64,000 nt of DNA, from the NCBI GenBank assembly GCA_037893225.1, contig JAZGUH010000123.1, positions 310,001-374,000 on the forward strand, in the 5' to 3' direction. Below are positions 1-11,139 of this stretch, one piece after another. Every line of letters begins with the position of its first letter. Positions within the stretch are counted from its first letter, which is position 1. The position numbers were made by a program, and so were the translations under genes. The DNA comes from Hippasteria phrygiana (taxonomy: Eukaryota; Echinodermata; Asteroidea; Valvatida; Goniasteridae). Under the pieces are notes generated by a model, which saw nothing but the letters and a program-made list of their open reading frames with translations, ran no database searches and had not been told where the DNA came from.

Positions 1-2
1 TT

Positions 3-227
3 TTCGGACCGTCCCCACATGAATGGCGTTTGTGGCTACCCTTTCCGAAGCCGAAGTCGAACCGTGAGAAGTGTCTCCGTTGGATAAAAAACTGCCCCAG
101 AAAAGACTTTTCGGCGGAGAATGTAACTTACAATACTTACATTTGCTCCAAACATTTCGTCGGTGGCAATGGGCCAACAGATGACTACACCGACCCAATA
201 CCAGCTTTGATAGCGCGGTGGAGATGA
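3..227 (+). CDS. partial THAP-type zinc finger coding segment
   Basis: An open frame enters from the left edge and ends in a stop at 225-227. Its product carries the spacing of a THAP (C2CH) DNA-binding finger: a basic stretch with NREKCLRW, a conserved W, then the CSKHF signature (the Cys and His of the second zinc half-site) followed by a Pro-rich DYTDPIPA end. The first Cys of the finger and the start codon lie off the window. THAP fingers occur in host regulators and in P-element-type transposases, and the window cannot tell these apart. The frame closes soon after the finger, so either an intron donor lies near 218 or this is a broken copy. The family assignment is fairly sure; gene integrity is unknown. 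Confidence 0.6.
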   Translation, partial: FGPSPHEWRLWLPFPKPKSNREKCLRWIKNCPRKDFSAENVTYNTYICSKHFVGGNGPTDDYTDPIPALIARWR

Positions 228-514
228 ACAATTTTTTTATTTTTTTTATTGGGAGGTGGCGTAATCATACGTCTGCAGACTATGTGTTACGATGTTGAGT
301 CAATGTGATGGAACTTTTTGTTTCAGGGCCTTGGTTATTAACCGATTGTTAATTTTGGTTGAACTTCTTGTTCGTTACAAGATGAAGTGCTTTTAAAATT
401 TTGAAAATAGCAAGAAAGAAAGAACCGGTGTGTGCAGGCAAAATTCAAGGAATGATCAGTTTATCTTATTTTTTTGATCATCTCAGGAAATAGCCGCAGT
501 GAGTCAAAGTTTGT

Positions 515-1018
515 TTAGTGGGTAGGGAGGGTGGGGGTTGTTAAAGGCATCAACAAAATCTCTCTTTTCATTCTTTTTGTATTTGTGGGAAAGGTTGGAT
601 GAACAAAGATTCTTTTGAGCAAGGTCTCATTATCGGTTTTTACGTAAGTGACTGGTCTTGCAGAAATTGTTTTTGTATATTTACGAATAAGTTTTCGCCG
701 GTCGTAATCCGCTCGAAAACAAATCATTGAAGACATCGTATAGTCCGAAATCTGGTATATTCGAAAAAATCCTTCGTGAATCCAGGAAGATTAAATGGTT
801 CGGATCGGAAAATGTGCAGCCAGCGTCTTTTAAACTTTTGTCAAGAGTCTCCTTCAAGTTGGGGCTTGAAAGATTCGAGTCGGTTCTCAATTTCAAATTG
901 GCCACGCACTTGCACAGTTCAAACCAGTTCTTTCTTCAGGTAACCCGTTATTGAAACCCCTCTCTCTTGAAGAAATTTCTGCAGTTTCTTCACGTTCCAA
1001 CCTTCGAAGTTGTTATCC
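515..1018 (-). pseudogene. SAP-domain protein remnant with frameshift
   Basis: Reading from 1,018 downward, a Met start is followed by a helix-extended-loop-helix typical of a SAP domain (GWNVKKLQKFLQERG, then GYLKKELV). A stop follows at about 918. Dropping one T of the TTT run there returns to an open frame (ELCKCVANLK...) that continues to about 700 with IPDFGLYDVFNDLF, after which a second frame change would be needed. This N-terminal layout resembles invertebrate SAP proteins that carry SWIM or YqaJ-like domains further on, but none of those domains is visible here. It may be a decayed copy, a mobile-element gene, or a real gene with a sequencing error. It lies tail to tail with the THAP segment. 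Confidence 0.5.
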
Positions 1019-2061
1019 ATTAAAGAAACTATAATTGCTAAAAATAGGCCGCGTTTCGAGAAGAACATACAACATGTACTGTAACGATTCGAGCGGTTGT
1101 TCTGTTTTAGAGTGGTGACAATCTCTATCGTGCGCTGTTTCACCCAGCGGTAGTTCCAGATACCAGACAGGGAAACCACCACTGGCCGTGCGTCGCCACG
1201 TTGCGGCTTGCCCCGAATCACGTGGTCTAGCAACAACGGTACTGACATGCATAATAATGATCAGTCTGGCACGACCGGCGCACGCTGTGCATCTTAGATT
1301 GAGCGAAGACGGGGTACAAGGATCTATGCAAATCAACGCGCAAAAGGCTTATTTACGGGGGCTAGCATAGCATGCAGCGTGAAGTATACACGGCTCACTA
1401 CCCGGACCGCATAACGTACATGTCTCTACGTTATTACGCGGCCCAATATCGCGATATTGCTTTTCGCACGTTCAAGATTTATCTAAGATTTGTATTAAGT
1501 GTGGATTAGTCCAGATTACCTTGCTCGAAATTCCAGTTATTTCCAATATATTTGACGGTAGAATAGTACATACATGTATGTATGTAACGTATGATGTACC
1601 ATGGAGGAATAAAAAACATACATTATGTACTAAATGTGTTGTTTCTTGGATCGTTTTCTAAACCCGGCCCGACAAAACTTCTCCGCAGTCCGCACCGTTC
1701 ATTTATAGCGCACATAGTGCATATTCCATCGATATGGTGCAGATGTAGTCTTGGTCAAGTGCAAACAACCGCACTGAATGCTACCGTATTATTCCCAATG
1801 TACAATGTACGTACACGCTGCTAACGTGTTGCGAACTTTAAGTCTTGAGAAAAGGCTACTAAGACCTGGGGGGTTAGAGCAATTGCTTCAATAACTCCAA
1901 CCCCTAAAGCGCATCTGCGCGTGCGCGTTGCTTTATCGTTAGCCTTGGTCAAGTGTGCAAGTGCAAGCAACCGCACATGCCACCGTCTATATGTACAATG
2001 CACGTGCACGACGCGAAGCGAAATTCGCCTTGCGAAAAGAGAAACACGTGCGGCGCAAGCG

Positions 2062-2108
2062 TTGTACCATAGACGTGGAGGTTTCCTCCAGGTCTATGGT
2101 TGTACAAT
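2062..2108. repeat. hairpin
   Basis: TTGTACCATAGAC on the left is mirrored by GTCTATGGTTGTACAA on the right, with a short GGAGG/CCTCC inner stem. A CATG-rich simple repeat follows directly. Confidence 0.6.
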
Positions 2109-2716
2109 GTACATGTACATGTACATGTACAATGTCTGTTTTGTGAACGCGTACACATAACAAGACGATGTTTTTTGACAGCTCAGCTGAGCTAGCTCAC
2201 GTGTGATTGTAGGCGCGGTGTCCATATTATTTATCAGCTGTTACTTATCAACAATGCCAAAATATAAAAACAAACGTTAGTCTTTCTGAAGTGCCGTAAA
2301 GAAGCCAACTGAGTGAAGGTAAATGTCGTACGTAGTACTCCAACTTTACTCAACGAGTGAAGCCTTGTCAACCCGGCCCTCCGATCTTGCCGGCCCGCGC
2401 CCGCCCGGCCCCCGGCACAATTCGCAATCGATCTCGGTGGTCGGACCCATTTTGAATGAGGACGGAGGTTTTCGAGCAAGCTGTTCTGCAATTACGTACA
2501 TTATGCCCATAACTTGCACATCCATAGGCACACCTCAGGTTTTTTTTCCCAGATATATTTCATCGTCTTCTTGTTGCATTTCAGATCATTTAACTCTGTT
2601 AATCAGAATTCAAGGGGTTTTGTGCGCATGAACAAAAAGGCATGCGGTGTAACTTACATTTCTATGACTGTAAAATAATATTAATAGGAGGTGGGCTGTT
2701 TTTCCCACATTTTCGG

Positions 2717-2786
2717 TAGATATGAATTACTAGGTAGATATGAATTACTCAGTAGATATGAATTACTCGGTAGATATTAATTACTC
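2717..2786 (+). repeat. 22-bp tandem repeat, about 3-4 copies
   Basis: The unit GTAGATATGAATTACT plus a short variable joint is repeated head to tail, with a final degenerate copy (GATATTAATTACTC). Confidence 0.75.
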
Positions 2787-4369
2787 TTGCTAAATATATA
2801 CAATAATTACATGTACATTTACAATCAACTGGGAATCCTCTTGTCAAATTTTTTTAAAAGAAAAAAACAAATTCTATGAAAATTTATTTTCTTCCAGCCT
2901 TCTGATAAAATGGGTTAACCACCCGCAGGGAAACCCCTGGCCAATTTTTTTTTATTTCATAAATGAATGCAAAGTCGGTACTGTACAGTAGGATCTTTGA
3001 AAAACCTAGTCTCAGATGCCAGGAAATGCCTAGATTGCACCAGAGAGCATCTACAATCCGAAAACTTCAGGGGCCCTCGGCGGGCCCCGGACCCCACGCC
3101 CGCCATTTGGGGCAAGGACTCACTGCCGCCTACTTTCATCTATCTGCCTGCTACTCTAAAACATTTTGAAACCCCTGGGTACTCTAGTAGTAGCAAAAAA
3201 TTCTCCAACACTTTATTACCAGTGGGTTATTTTGAAGGACTGAATTATTAACCATTTTTATCGTATTTTTGACAAGGAGTTCTTTTTTTTACAAACAAAA
3301 ACAGCGCCCTCTTGCACAAACCGATGAAAAGATTTTCTAAAAATTGAAGAAAAAAAAAACACTTCTTTTTCACTTCCAGTGAAAACAAGCATTTATTTCA
3401 AGCACTTTTCCCCATTTGTGTAATGGTAATATGCATACAAATAAATTGAACTGGATACTATGCATGTATCCATTGCATGTGGCAAACGTTGGCCCATCAA
3501 AGCAAGCATTGTATGAATTGTGCAACCAGTCACAAATAGGCGTATTTCAGATTCAGAATCCAGAGCCCAAAGATCCATTTATGTGAAATAATGTAATTTT
3601 TTCTCAACTCAAGCTTCCAGTAAATGTTATGCTTTATGTACTTTTCACACCTGCCATGAAAGCATGGGTTAAATCAAATGTGGAATGGGTCGTCAATCCT
3701 GACACATTGTCTGGCATTTACTGTTATTTTCAAAAATTTCAACATTTTCAAACTAAGCATTTACACATACATGTACATGCAGTCTGTGCATTATAATATG
3801 GTGATTCTTTAAGTTCTCATCAGTCCTTTGCAAAATTATTCATCTTCAATTACTGGCGGCTAAGACACGGGAGAATTTGATACTGTAGCTGTTTGGCTTC
3901 GTGTTACAATCTCATTCGGCACATGCATGTTTAATCATCATGGGTAATCCTTGATTCAAAACAGCGAGATATAATATTTGCTGGAAGAAGATTCCCGGGG
4001 CCCATGAGATTGAAGTTCAACAACATCATTTCCTCACAGGAATAGCCAATGTAAACATTGCTTCATCAGTAATAGCAAACCATAAGACTTTCTGCAAGAA
4101 AGCCATTTTCAGGTGCAACCAGTATGGTGATTCTACATGCACTTACGTACAATTTTTATAAAGTTGCTTAACTTTATTAATGTTTTTTAATTACATGTCA
4201 TTTTATTTTTATTCAATCAAGGTACATGTATGTCAACTTACATAACTACTTCAATAACCATGAATTGAACTGTTTATACCCTCAAAATAGCACTGTTAGA
4301 GTGCCCTCATTCTCTCAAATATACGTACATGTATGGCCCATTATACAATACCATTTTGTGTGTCAAAAG

Positions 4370-4558
4370 CTGTGTCCGCATTGGACTTTTTTTGGTAAAA
4401 CGTACAGAGACTGCTGTCAACTTTACGTGGCCAGTTTTACGTCGCTCAAAGTCCAGTGCGGGCAGCCACTGTAAATGTGAAATGTGCATTTTGAACACTG
4501 CAAAATTTACGTGTTAAGGACTTTTCGCGAGGAGTGTAATCCAAGTGCGGACGCACGG
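4370..4558. mobile_element. MITE with GTGTCCGCA-type inverted ends
   Basis: The left end reads GTGTCCGCATTGGACTTTTT and the right end, reverse complemented, reads GTGCGTCCGCACTTGGAT. The inner sequence has paired segments as well (TTTACGTGGCCAGTTTTACG). A related element with GTGTTCACATTAGAC ends lies at 38,277-38,697. No transposase is encoded and the target duplication is not clear. Confidence 0.5.
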
Positions 4559-4702
4559 TACGGAAGAATAACCACAGTGGAATGTTAACAATTACGCAGG
4601 GTAACTTTTGTACAATTATAAGTCCAATGCGAACACGAACAATGCTGTTACTAAGAAAGACATCCTTATTAAATAGGCAGGATTGTTACCATGTTTCACT
4701 GA

Positions 4703-7099
4703 GGTACATTTATTAGATGTAGTTGTTCTGACACCAGATACAGTAAATTTCATGATGAGATTGATAAGAGCGTATCTAACCTTGACTCTGTTCTGCTTAA
4801 CAGGAGAAACAAGAAGATTGGTGGCTTGCTTACCAAGCAACATCAACGCAGACAGAGACGCTTCAGACGCCCCAGGTCCCAGTCTACACCACCACCCCCC
4901 TCCAATACTGTAGTTAACCTTTCTTCCTCATCCATATCTGACGCTGAACATAAACTTCTCTCAAAGGGTCTCAATTTTTGTCCTACTCCCCACACTGTGA
5001 ACCAGGAAGAGCTCAGCCAAGATCTCACGGAATACTACCGTAGGATCCGTCTCCGAGAGTTTTTCCTTGATTCTGACCGATGTGACCCAGAACCGTTCCG
5101 TGTCAAAAGTACCTGGGTACCCCCCAAGAATCGTGTACCAGCCCTCGAGACTTATGTTCAAGTTGTCAGTTCTCAAGTCACTAACCCTGATAACTTTGTC
5201 CACAGAACTCATGACAATCTCCGCAGTGAGGAGCGCTTGGCATTGAATGCCTTGCGCTCCCGTACTGATATCATCATCAAGCCGGCCGACAAAGGTTCAG
5301 CTGTGGTCATCATGGATCGTCATCAGTACATTGACGAGGCCCACCGCCAGTTGAACAATCATACTAACTACATCTGCCTTGACTCTGACCCCACAGGTAC
5401 ATTCTCTCAAGAGATACAACAGGTGCTGGAAGATATGCGATCACGTGACCAGCTGTCTAAGAAAGCTCATAAATTTCTCTCTCCCTCTGACTGTAGGACT
5501 GCCAGATTTTATCTCCTTCCAAAGATTCACAAGGCTGGCAACCCCGGTAGGCCCATTGTCTCTGGTAATGGTTCACCAACAGAACGTATCTCCCTGTTTA
5601 TTGACAGTTTTCTCAAACCCCTTGTTCCACAGATGCCATCATACATCCATGACACCCCAGACTTCCTGCGCAAGCTGGAAGGAATCAAGAACAAGATTCC
5701 CAGCACAGCCATCATTGGTACTTTTGACGTCTCATCCCTGTACACCAACATCCCCCACGAGGAAGGTATTCGTGCTTGTTCCTCGGCCCTGGCCAAGGCA
5801 GGACACACAACCCCACCCATCAGTGATATTGGCACCCTCATGAGACTTGTACTAACCAAGAACAATTTTTCCTTCCTAGGTAAACACTATCTACAGGTAC
5901 ACGGTACAGCCATGGGCACTCGCATGGCCCCCTCCTTTGCATGCCTCTTCATGGGCGACCTCGAAGAGCGCATGCTTGCCTCAGCACCATGTCGCCCCTG
6001 GGTATGGTGGAGATATATTGACGATGTATTTTTCATCTGGACCAGTGATCAGGACAGTCTGGAGACTTTCATTAATCACATTAATTCCTTCCACAGGACC
6101 ATCAAGTTTACATCAGAGTATTCAGTGCATCAGACCAACTTCCTGGATGTCACCATCCGCAAGGAAGACAACTCGGTAACCACTGATCTGTATTCTAAAC
6201 CCACAGACACCCACCAGTACCTCCACTCCTCCAGCTGTCACCCCAGGCATTGCAAGACAGGCATAGCATTCAGCCAGGCACTCAGACTCAGAAGGATTTG
6301 TTCTAATAATTCTGACTTTTCCCATCATGTACAGGTACTGAAGAATAACTTGGTTGCCAGGGGCCACAGCTCCCGCCAAGTTCAACGTGCTATCACCAGA
6401 GCCAAATCTATCACCAGAGATTTGGCTCTCAAGGAAAAGACGCCTAGCACTAATGCCGACCCCAAGATTCCCTTGGTCACCACCTTTCATCCCAGTCTCC
6501 CTCCCCTTCGTAAAATAACTAACGACAACCATCATATCCTTCATACTTCAGATCGCCTTGCCCGTGCCGCCCCTGACAACCCAGTATTGGCTTATAGGCG
6601 CCCCCGCAATCTACGAGACCTGATTGTTCGAGCCGAGGTCCCCACCTTGGCTGCATCCCCTCCCATACAGCATGGTACTTTTAAGTGCGATTCCAGGTGT
6701 GTTGTTTGCCAGACTCACATGCTGGAGTCTGACTCCTTTTCTGGCCATTCATCTGGAACTACTCACAGAACCAATGGCAACATCACTTGCAACACCTCTA
6801 ATGTCATATATCTCATTTCTTGCAGGGTTTGTGGTATCCAGTATGTCGGGGAGACCAAGAACACGCTCAAAAAGCGTTTCTATGGCCATCGGTCGACTGT
6901 GAACACCAAGAAAATGGACACCCCTGTTGGTCATCACTTCAACTTGCCTAACCATTCCATTTCTGATATGATTCTACAGGGCATAGAATCACTTCGCCAC
7001 CGCAAGGACTCAGTTCGCCTCAGCCGAGAGAAAGTTTGGATGAAACGTCTTCGGACTATTCAACCACATGGTCTCAACATCCAGGAAGGAAATGATTAA
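4703..7099 (+). CDS. Penelope-type reverse transcriptase with C-terminal GIY-YIG endonuclease
   Basis: The frame is uninterrupted for about 800 codons. Counting from the TTG at 4,826, the RT palm motif A is at about residues 299-308 (TFDVSSLYTN), a GTAMGTRMAPSFA block follows, and the catalytic YIDD is at residues 397-400. Near the C-terminus a Cys-rich linker (CDSRCVVC) precedes a GIY-YIG nuclease fold with IYLI (661-664), QYVGET (672-677) and the RFYGHRS helix. This order is diagnostic of Penelope-like elements that carry an endonuclease. The enzyme would nick target DNA and prime reverse transcription there. No stop or frameshift is present, so the copy may be young, but no in-frame ATG is seen before the RT domain; the true N-terminus probably lies upstream of 4,703 or is lost. 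Confidence 0.9.
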   Translation, partial: GTFIRCSCSDTRYSKFHDEIDKSVSNLDSVLLNRRNKKIGGLLTKQHQRRQRRFRRPRSQSTPPPPSNTVVNLSSSSISDAEHKLLSKGLNFCPTPHTVNQEELSQDLTEYYRRIRLREFFLDSDRCDPEPFRVKSTWVPPKNRVPALETYVQVVSSQVTNPDNFVHRTHDNLRSEERLALNALRSRTDIIIKPADKGSAVVIMDRHQYIDEAHRQLNNHTNYICLDSDPTGTFSQEIQQVLEDMRSRDQLSKKAHKFLSPSDCRTARFYLLPKIHKAGNPGRPIVSGNGSPTERISLFIDSFLKPLVPQMPSYIHDTPDFLRKLEGIKNKIPSTAIIGTFDVSSLYTNIPHEEGIRACSSALAKAGHTTPPISDIGTLMRLVLTKNNFSFLGKHYLQVHGTAMGTRMAPSFACLFMGDLEERMLASAPCRPWVWWRYIDDVFFIWTSDQDSLETFINHINSFHRTIKFTSEYSVHQTNFLDVTIRKEDNSVTTDLYSKPTDTHQYLHSSSCHPRHCKTGIAFSQALRLRRICSNNSDFSHHVQVLKNNLVARGHSSRQVQRAITRAKSITRDLALKEKTPSTNADPKIPLVTTFHPSLPPLRKITNDNHHILHTSDRLARAAPDNPVLAYRRPRNLRDLIVRAEVPTLAASPPIQHGTFKCDSRCVVCQTHMLESDSFSGHSSGTTHRTNGNITCNTSNVIYLISCRVCGIQYVGETKNTLKKRFYGHRSTVNTKKMDTPVGHHFNLPNHSISDMILQGIESLRHRKDSVRLSREKVWMKRLRTIQPHGLNIQEGND

Positions 7100-7514
7100 C
7101 TTAAAAAAATTTTCCCCCATTGTCATTTGTTTACAGATTATCCTCCTGGCATAACCCTCTTGGGGTCTCTTGGCCAAATGGTGTTGTCTTTCCATTTCCT
7201 GTTTATCCTTGCCACTTCTCTTTGTTCCTTTTCTTGCCCTATTACCACCTTCAATTCAAACCCCCCCCCCCCTAACCACACTCCTTTGTCCATTTCCCCA
7301 GCTTCAACCTTCATCTTAATCCCTCCCCTCCTCCATCCTTACCCTAATCACACCTCTTTGTTCCTGTCTTCCTGGCTGTCCTTTCCTCTCCCTTTGATGT
7401 TTACCCACTGCCTATCTGCCATGCTCCTTTGCATCCCTCTTTTGTGTTTCTCCACCCACCCCCTCATGCATGTGTGTTCCCTACATGTTTGTTTCTTGTA
7501 CTCTGTCATTCACC

Positions 7515-7550
7515 TTTGAGAAAGAACTTGCTTAAGTTCGAAACGTCAGG
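7515..7550 (+). ncRNA. hammerhead-like hairpin motif in Penelope 3' region
   Basis: TTTGAGAAAG is followed by a six-pair stem, GAACTT / AAGTTC, and then CGAAACGTCAGG. Penelope-like elements are known to carry hammerhead ribozyme motifs with this kind of stem and a GAAAC...GTC core. Here the CUGANGA box is degenerate (TTGAGAA), so self-cleavage is doubtful. A second copy of the motif sits at 61,648-61,682. Confidence 0.45.
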
Positions 7551-8147
7551 CCAGCTAATTTTTTGATTTGTATATTTCAGGTCCATTCAGTCAGTCAGCA
7601 GTTTGCAGCAGTTTTATTCATTTTCATGTACATTTATTATTACGGTTTTGTTAATTTGTATCCAATCATTGTATTACAAAGTACACATGTAGGACTGACC
7701 AACAAACCCCTTTTCAGTTGCTGTGAAGGGACTTAAACCAGGGTCATCAAAACTATGCCAGTTTGGCTACAGAACAAAATCACTACAGCAGTCTGGATTT
7801 CAGCCCTTGCGTTCGAGGACCGATTTCAACAAAAGACTCTACGTTCGAGGACTGAAAGGTTTCTTTGTGTTTCCTTTCTCCTCTTGTCCTCGGAGATATA
7901 CAGCGCGTGCATGTCATTCCCTATGCTGTATCACATACATGTACGCTGTACATGTACATGTACAGTTAATCCGACATGCTCCTCTAATAAATTGATCTAA
8001 TAAGCTCCGCCACTTAACATACATGTACATGTATTGACTAATCACAACGGCACGTGTACACACAGTGCACGCGCATGTCAGACTTGTCGGACACGCATGT
8101 CAGACCATAGTAACGGCAGTGATTGATCAATAGGTGAAGGGGCTGAC

Positions 8148-8436
8148 TTAACCCCTTGCGTACAGATGACGCAAATATGCGGGGAAAAAGCAGTGCCACC
8201 AGGCCGGATGACGCAATTGGCTGCCGTTTGTGCAGTTTCAATCCATTGTTGGATTAAACAGTGCCACCAGGCCGGATGACGCCATTGGCCGCTGTTTGTG
8301 CAGTTTCAATCCATTTTTTGATTATTGTGTAAAGGTTACGCTTGACTGCACAAACACATTGTAGCGGTTCGCTTGGCTGCCAGAGCCGCCGCGGCACCCC
8401 GACGTCTCCCGTAAAATACCGTACTCAAGGGGTTAA
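8148..8436. mobile_element. piggyBac-like MITE, copy A
   Basis: TTAA target sites flank inverted ends CCCCTTGCGTAC and GTACTCAAGGGG. The interior has a 65-bp segment (AGTGCCACCAGGCCGGATGA...) repeated twice in tandem. TTAA plus C-rich ends is characteristic of piggyBac transposons. There is no coding capacity. Other copies are at 50,121, 59,808 and 62,730. Confidence 0.75.
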
Positions 8437-8619
8437 CAGATCGGTCTATTCCCTCAAACACTATTGAAACTGTAAACCCAAACTTTAACAAAATCCTGGG
8501 AAACCGCAACAGCAAATGGTGCTCATAAATCAATATCTCCCGTACCGTACTGCCCCTTCACACCCAGTGAATGCTCCAAAGGGAAGTTCAACCACACTAC
8601 AAACAGGTATCACATGTAT

Positions 8620-11058
8620 TAAGCCTGTGACGGTTAAACGTTTAAACGTTTAAACGTTTACAAAAGCACTATCCGTTTAGTACTTTAGTAACCGTTTAAA
8701 CGAAAAAAATAAATACAAAATGTGCCTTGCGTTTTTGTTGCATTTGTTACTTTATTTGTCTGTGTAATACAATAAAGTATTGTTGACTACATGTAGCTCG
8801 ACAACTATTACCAAGTCGCCGATACTTTTTTATTTCCTGCGGAAAAAAAAACCCAAAGACTATAACAATTCCTTTCTGTGGTTTTCAATTTGCCGACAAG
8901 TTTCCAGCTGTATGCTTCCAGAGCTTTATTGTAGGCGCGCGTGATTGGCACACGCGCTCAGCGAACCCTGACAATGGACGTGAGATAGGATCACAAACAA
9001 TACCGCTCCTTTAGAGAGTCGCCGATACTTTTTTATTTCCTGCGAAAAAAAAACCCAAAGACTATAACAATTACTTGTCTGTGGTTTTCAATTTGCCGAC
9101 AAGTTTCCAGCTGTATGCTTCCAGAGCTTTAGCGAACCCTGACAATGGACGTGAGATAGGATCACAAACAATACCGCTCATTTAGAGATGCCAAAGATGA
9201 TCGGCCTGCTTTTTAAAATCTCTTCCTTAGGTCACAATAAAAAAGACTCAAAGCTTTTTTTATTGGATAAGGAGGGGTGTTGTTTGTCTCTGAAACACTT
9301 GGCTCAGTCACACTTCTGTGTTCAGCGGTCGCATGAGCCTCGATCTTTTATTCCGTCTGCGTTCCGTTTTCTCTTTATTATGTATGGGCTGAAGTTCCTT
9401 TCCCTTTGCTACTTTCGTGACGACTTGTTCCTCCAATCCAAACACTTCCGTTGTTTTGAATAATGAATACGCATGACTTGTTTTTGTATGGTTGGAGATA
9501 GTGCTTAAAAACCTGTTACGTGGGCTGACCAATCGGCGTCCGACCAATCGGCGTCCGGTTCAATGTTCAAAAGACTGACAGGTTGGGTGCTTCGTACTGC
9601 GGGGGACGTATTAAGCCATGAACCCCAAACATGGCGGGCAGCGCCGGCACTCTGCCCTTAACTTTGCAGTGAACATCACTAAATGACATTGGACAGGCGA
9701 TCTATTTATAGTCTACAAAAATGGTGTATTTCCTATCCATGGTAGTCAGCTTGAAAATGATTTTTTTCACAAAAATTAGACCAAATTATTCCGATTGTAT
9801 TGCAAAGAAGTTGTTTTCAAAACTTAAACCACTGTTGTTACCCTTTTGGTTACCCCCGGTGTAATTGTCATAAAGTTGACCCTGAAAACTTCTCAAAAAG
9901 GTGTTTTTTTACACTAAGCTACATTGTATATTTAAATTTATGCAAAATAGTGGGCGTATCATTTCAAACATTCATTGGAAATGCTCCTCTCTCGCTACTT
10001 TTTTTGTCTGCACTCTGTTACGTGGGATGACCAATCGGCGTTCGGTTCAATGTACACCTCGCTTTATGACATCTTCTCATCACGCAACCACCAATGAAGC
10101 TTAAGGCTTCACATGGTTGCGGCCGGCTGTTACTGACACACGCAAAGGGTAATTCTCAAAGCTGCCGATTTTGTATGGGCCATAAGGGTGTAAGTGGCTG
10201 ACCACAAGTCATTTCAATACGCAGGGCTAGGGATCGGTCGGCTTATACATATTCATTTTGTTGCATTATGTATGACTTGTGATTGGTCATCCGGGATCGT
10301 TCATGTACACAGCACGTGGGCTGAAATATTTTTTTCTGCAGCACGTGTTCACGTGCTAGTAACAGCTAGGGTCTGGCAATGGGCCAACAACCAACTCGTG
10401 TATATGTACATGTACACGTAGCTGGAGCGCGGTACAGGAAATAAACCTGCGTCTTGAGAAAAGGCTAGTAAAAAAGACGCGCATACGTAGTTATAGTTTC
10501 AAAGCCGGGTTAGTGGGCAACACCGTGATTTGTAAGCAAGTGATTTCAATGTGGTATATATACGACGTTCGGGTAAAATTGTATTAAGTGATCTCAATGT
10601 TCTTGTTGGGTGCAAAGTTGTGTGACGTTCTATGATTTGTAGACGTGACGTTCTATGATTTGTAGAAGTATTTGCCGTACGTTAGAATTTCAGACCTTTG
10701 GGTGGCCACTTTGGAAAGTGGCCAGGAAATGCCTCAGATTGCACCACAAGTACATGCATCTAGAATCCAAAATAAGCGGGCCGTAATTAGGGCGTCGCGC
10801 GCTATCATTGTGTCTGCCGCCCTGCTAAAATTTCAGGCCGTGGAGAAAACTGACAATATTAATTCATTGTAGTAAGTAATACAATGTACATGTAGTCAAA
10901 ACATGTTGGGACTCCCTGATACATTAAGCCTTAAATAAACATTTATTGTATTAAACAAAAACTAAATTTACCTGCCGCCGACAAACGTTTAAACGTTTAA
11001 CCGTTTAGAAAAGTTTCGTTTAAACGGATAGTAAATTAAACGTAAAGTCACAGGCTTA
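8620..11058. mobile_element. 2.4-kb non-autonomous hAT-type element
   Basis: The ends TAAGCCTGTGAC and GTCACAGGCTTA are perfect inverted repeats flanked by the 8-bp duplication ACATGTAT (8,612-8,619 and 11,059-11,066), as expected of hAT transposons. Arrays of TTTAAACG lie just inside both ends (8,632-8,665 and 10,983-11,025). Inside is a tandem duplication (8,812-9,016 and 9,017-9,187), two copies of a CCAATCGGCG-containing segment (about 9,505 and 10,017), and one copy of the dispersed GGCCAGGAA-type repeat at about 10,716. No transposase frame is visible. Confidence 0.8.
8812..9187 (+). repeat. tandem duplication of about 200 bp
   Basis: Two copies begin AGTCGCCGATACTTTTTTAT. The first (206 bp) contains a GTAGGCGCGCGTGATTGGCA segment that the second (171 bp) lacks. 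It lies inside the 2.4-kb hAT-type element. Confidence 0.8.
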
Positions 11059-11139
11059 ACATGTATACAGGATAATCCAAAATGCCCCTCCGATCCAAGG
11101 CTCCAATTCACTCGAACAGCACTGAAACTATGCCCAACC

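Larger units (their letters stand above)
1250..4365. other. non-coding, repeat-bearing spacer
   Basis: I see no gene here. The stretch holds (TACATG)-type simple repeats near 1,570 and 2,105-2,130, a hairpin at 2,062-2,108, four tandem copies of a 22-bp unit at 2,717-2,786, and one copy of a dispersed repeat at about 3,000-3,115 (see the 22.4-kb copy). The rest is AT-rich and unremarkable. Confidence 0.5.
4703..7620 (+). mobile_element. Penelope-like retroelement
   Basis: The element includes the reverse transcriptase/GIY-YIG frame (4,703-7,099), a pyrimidine-rich 3' region (7,130-7,500) and a short hairpin motif at 7,515-7,550 that resembles the reduced hammerhead-like motif known from Penelope-like elements. 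The 5' limit is uncertain: the frame is open back to 4,703 with no ATG, so the copy may be 5'-truncated or spliced to an upstream segment. The 3' limit is also approximate. No terminal duplicated segment was recognised. Confidence 0.8.
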
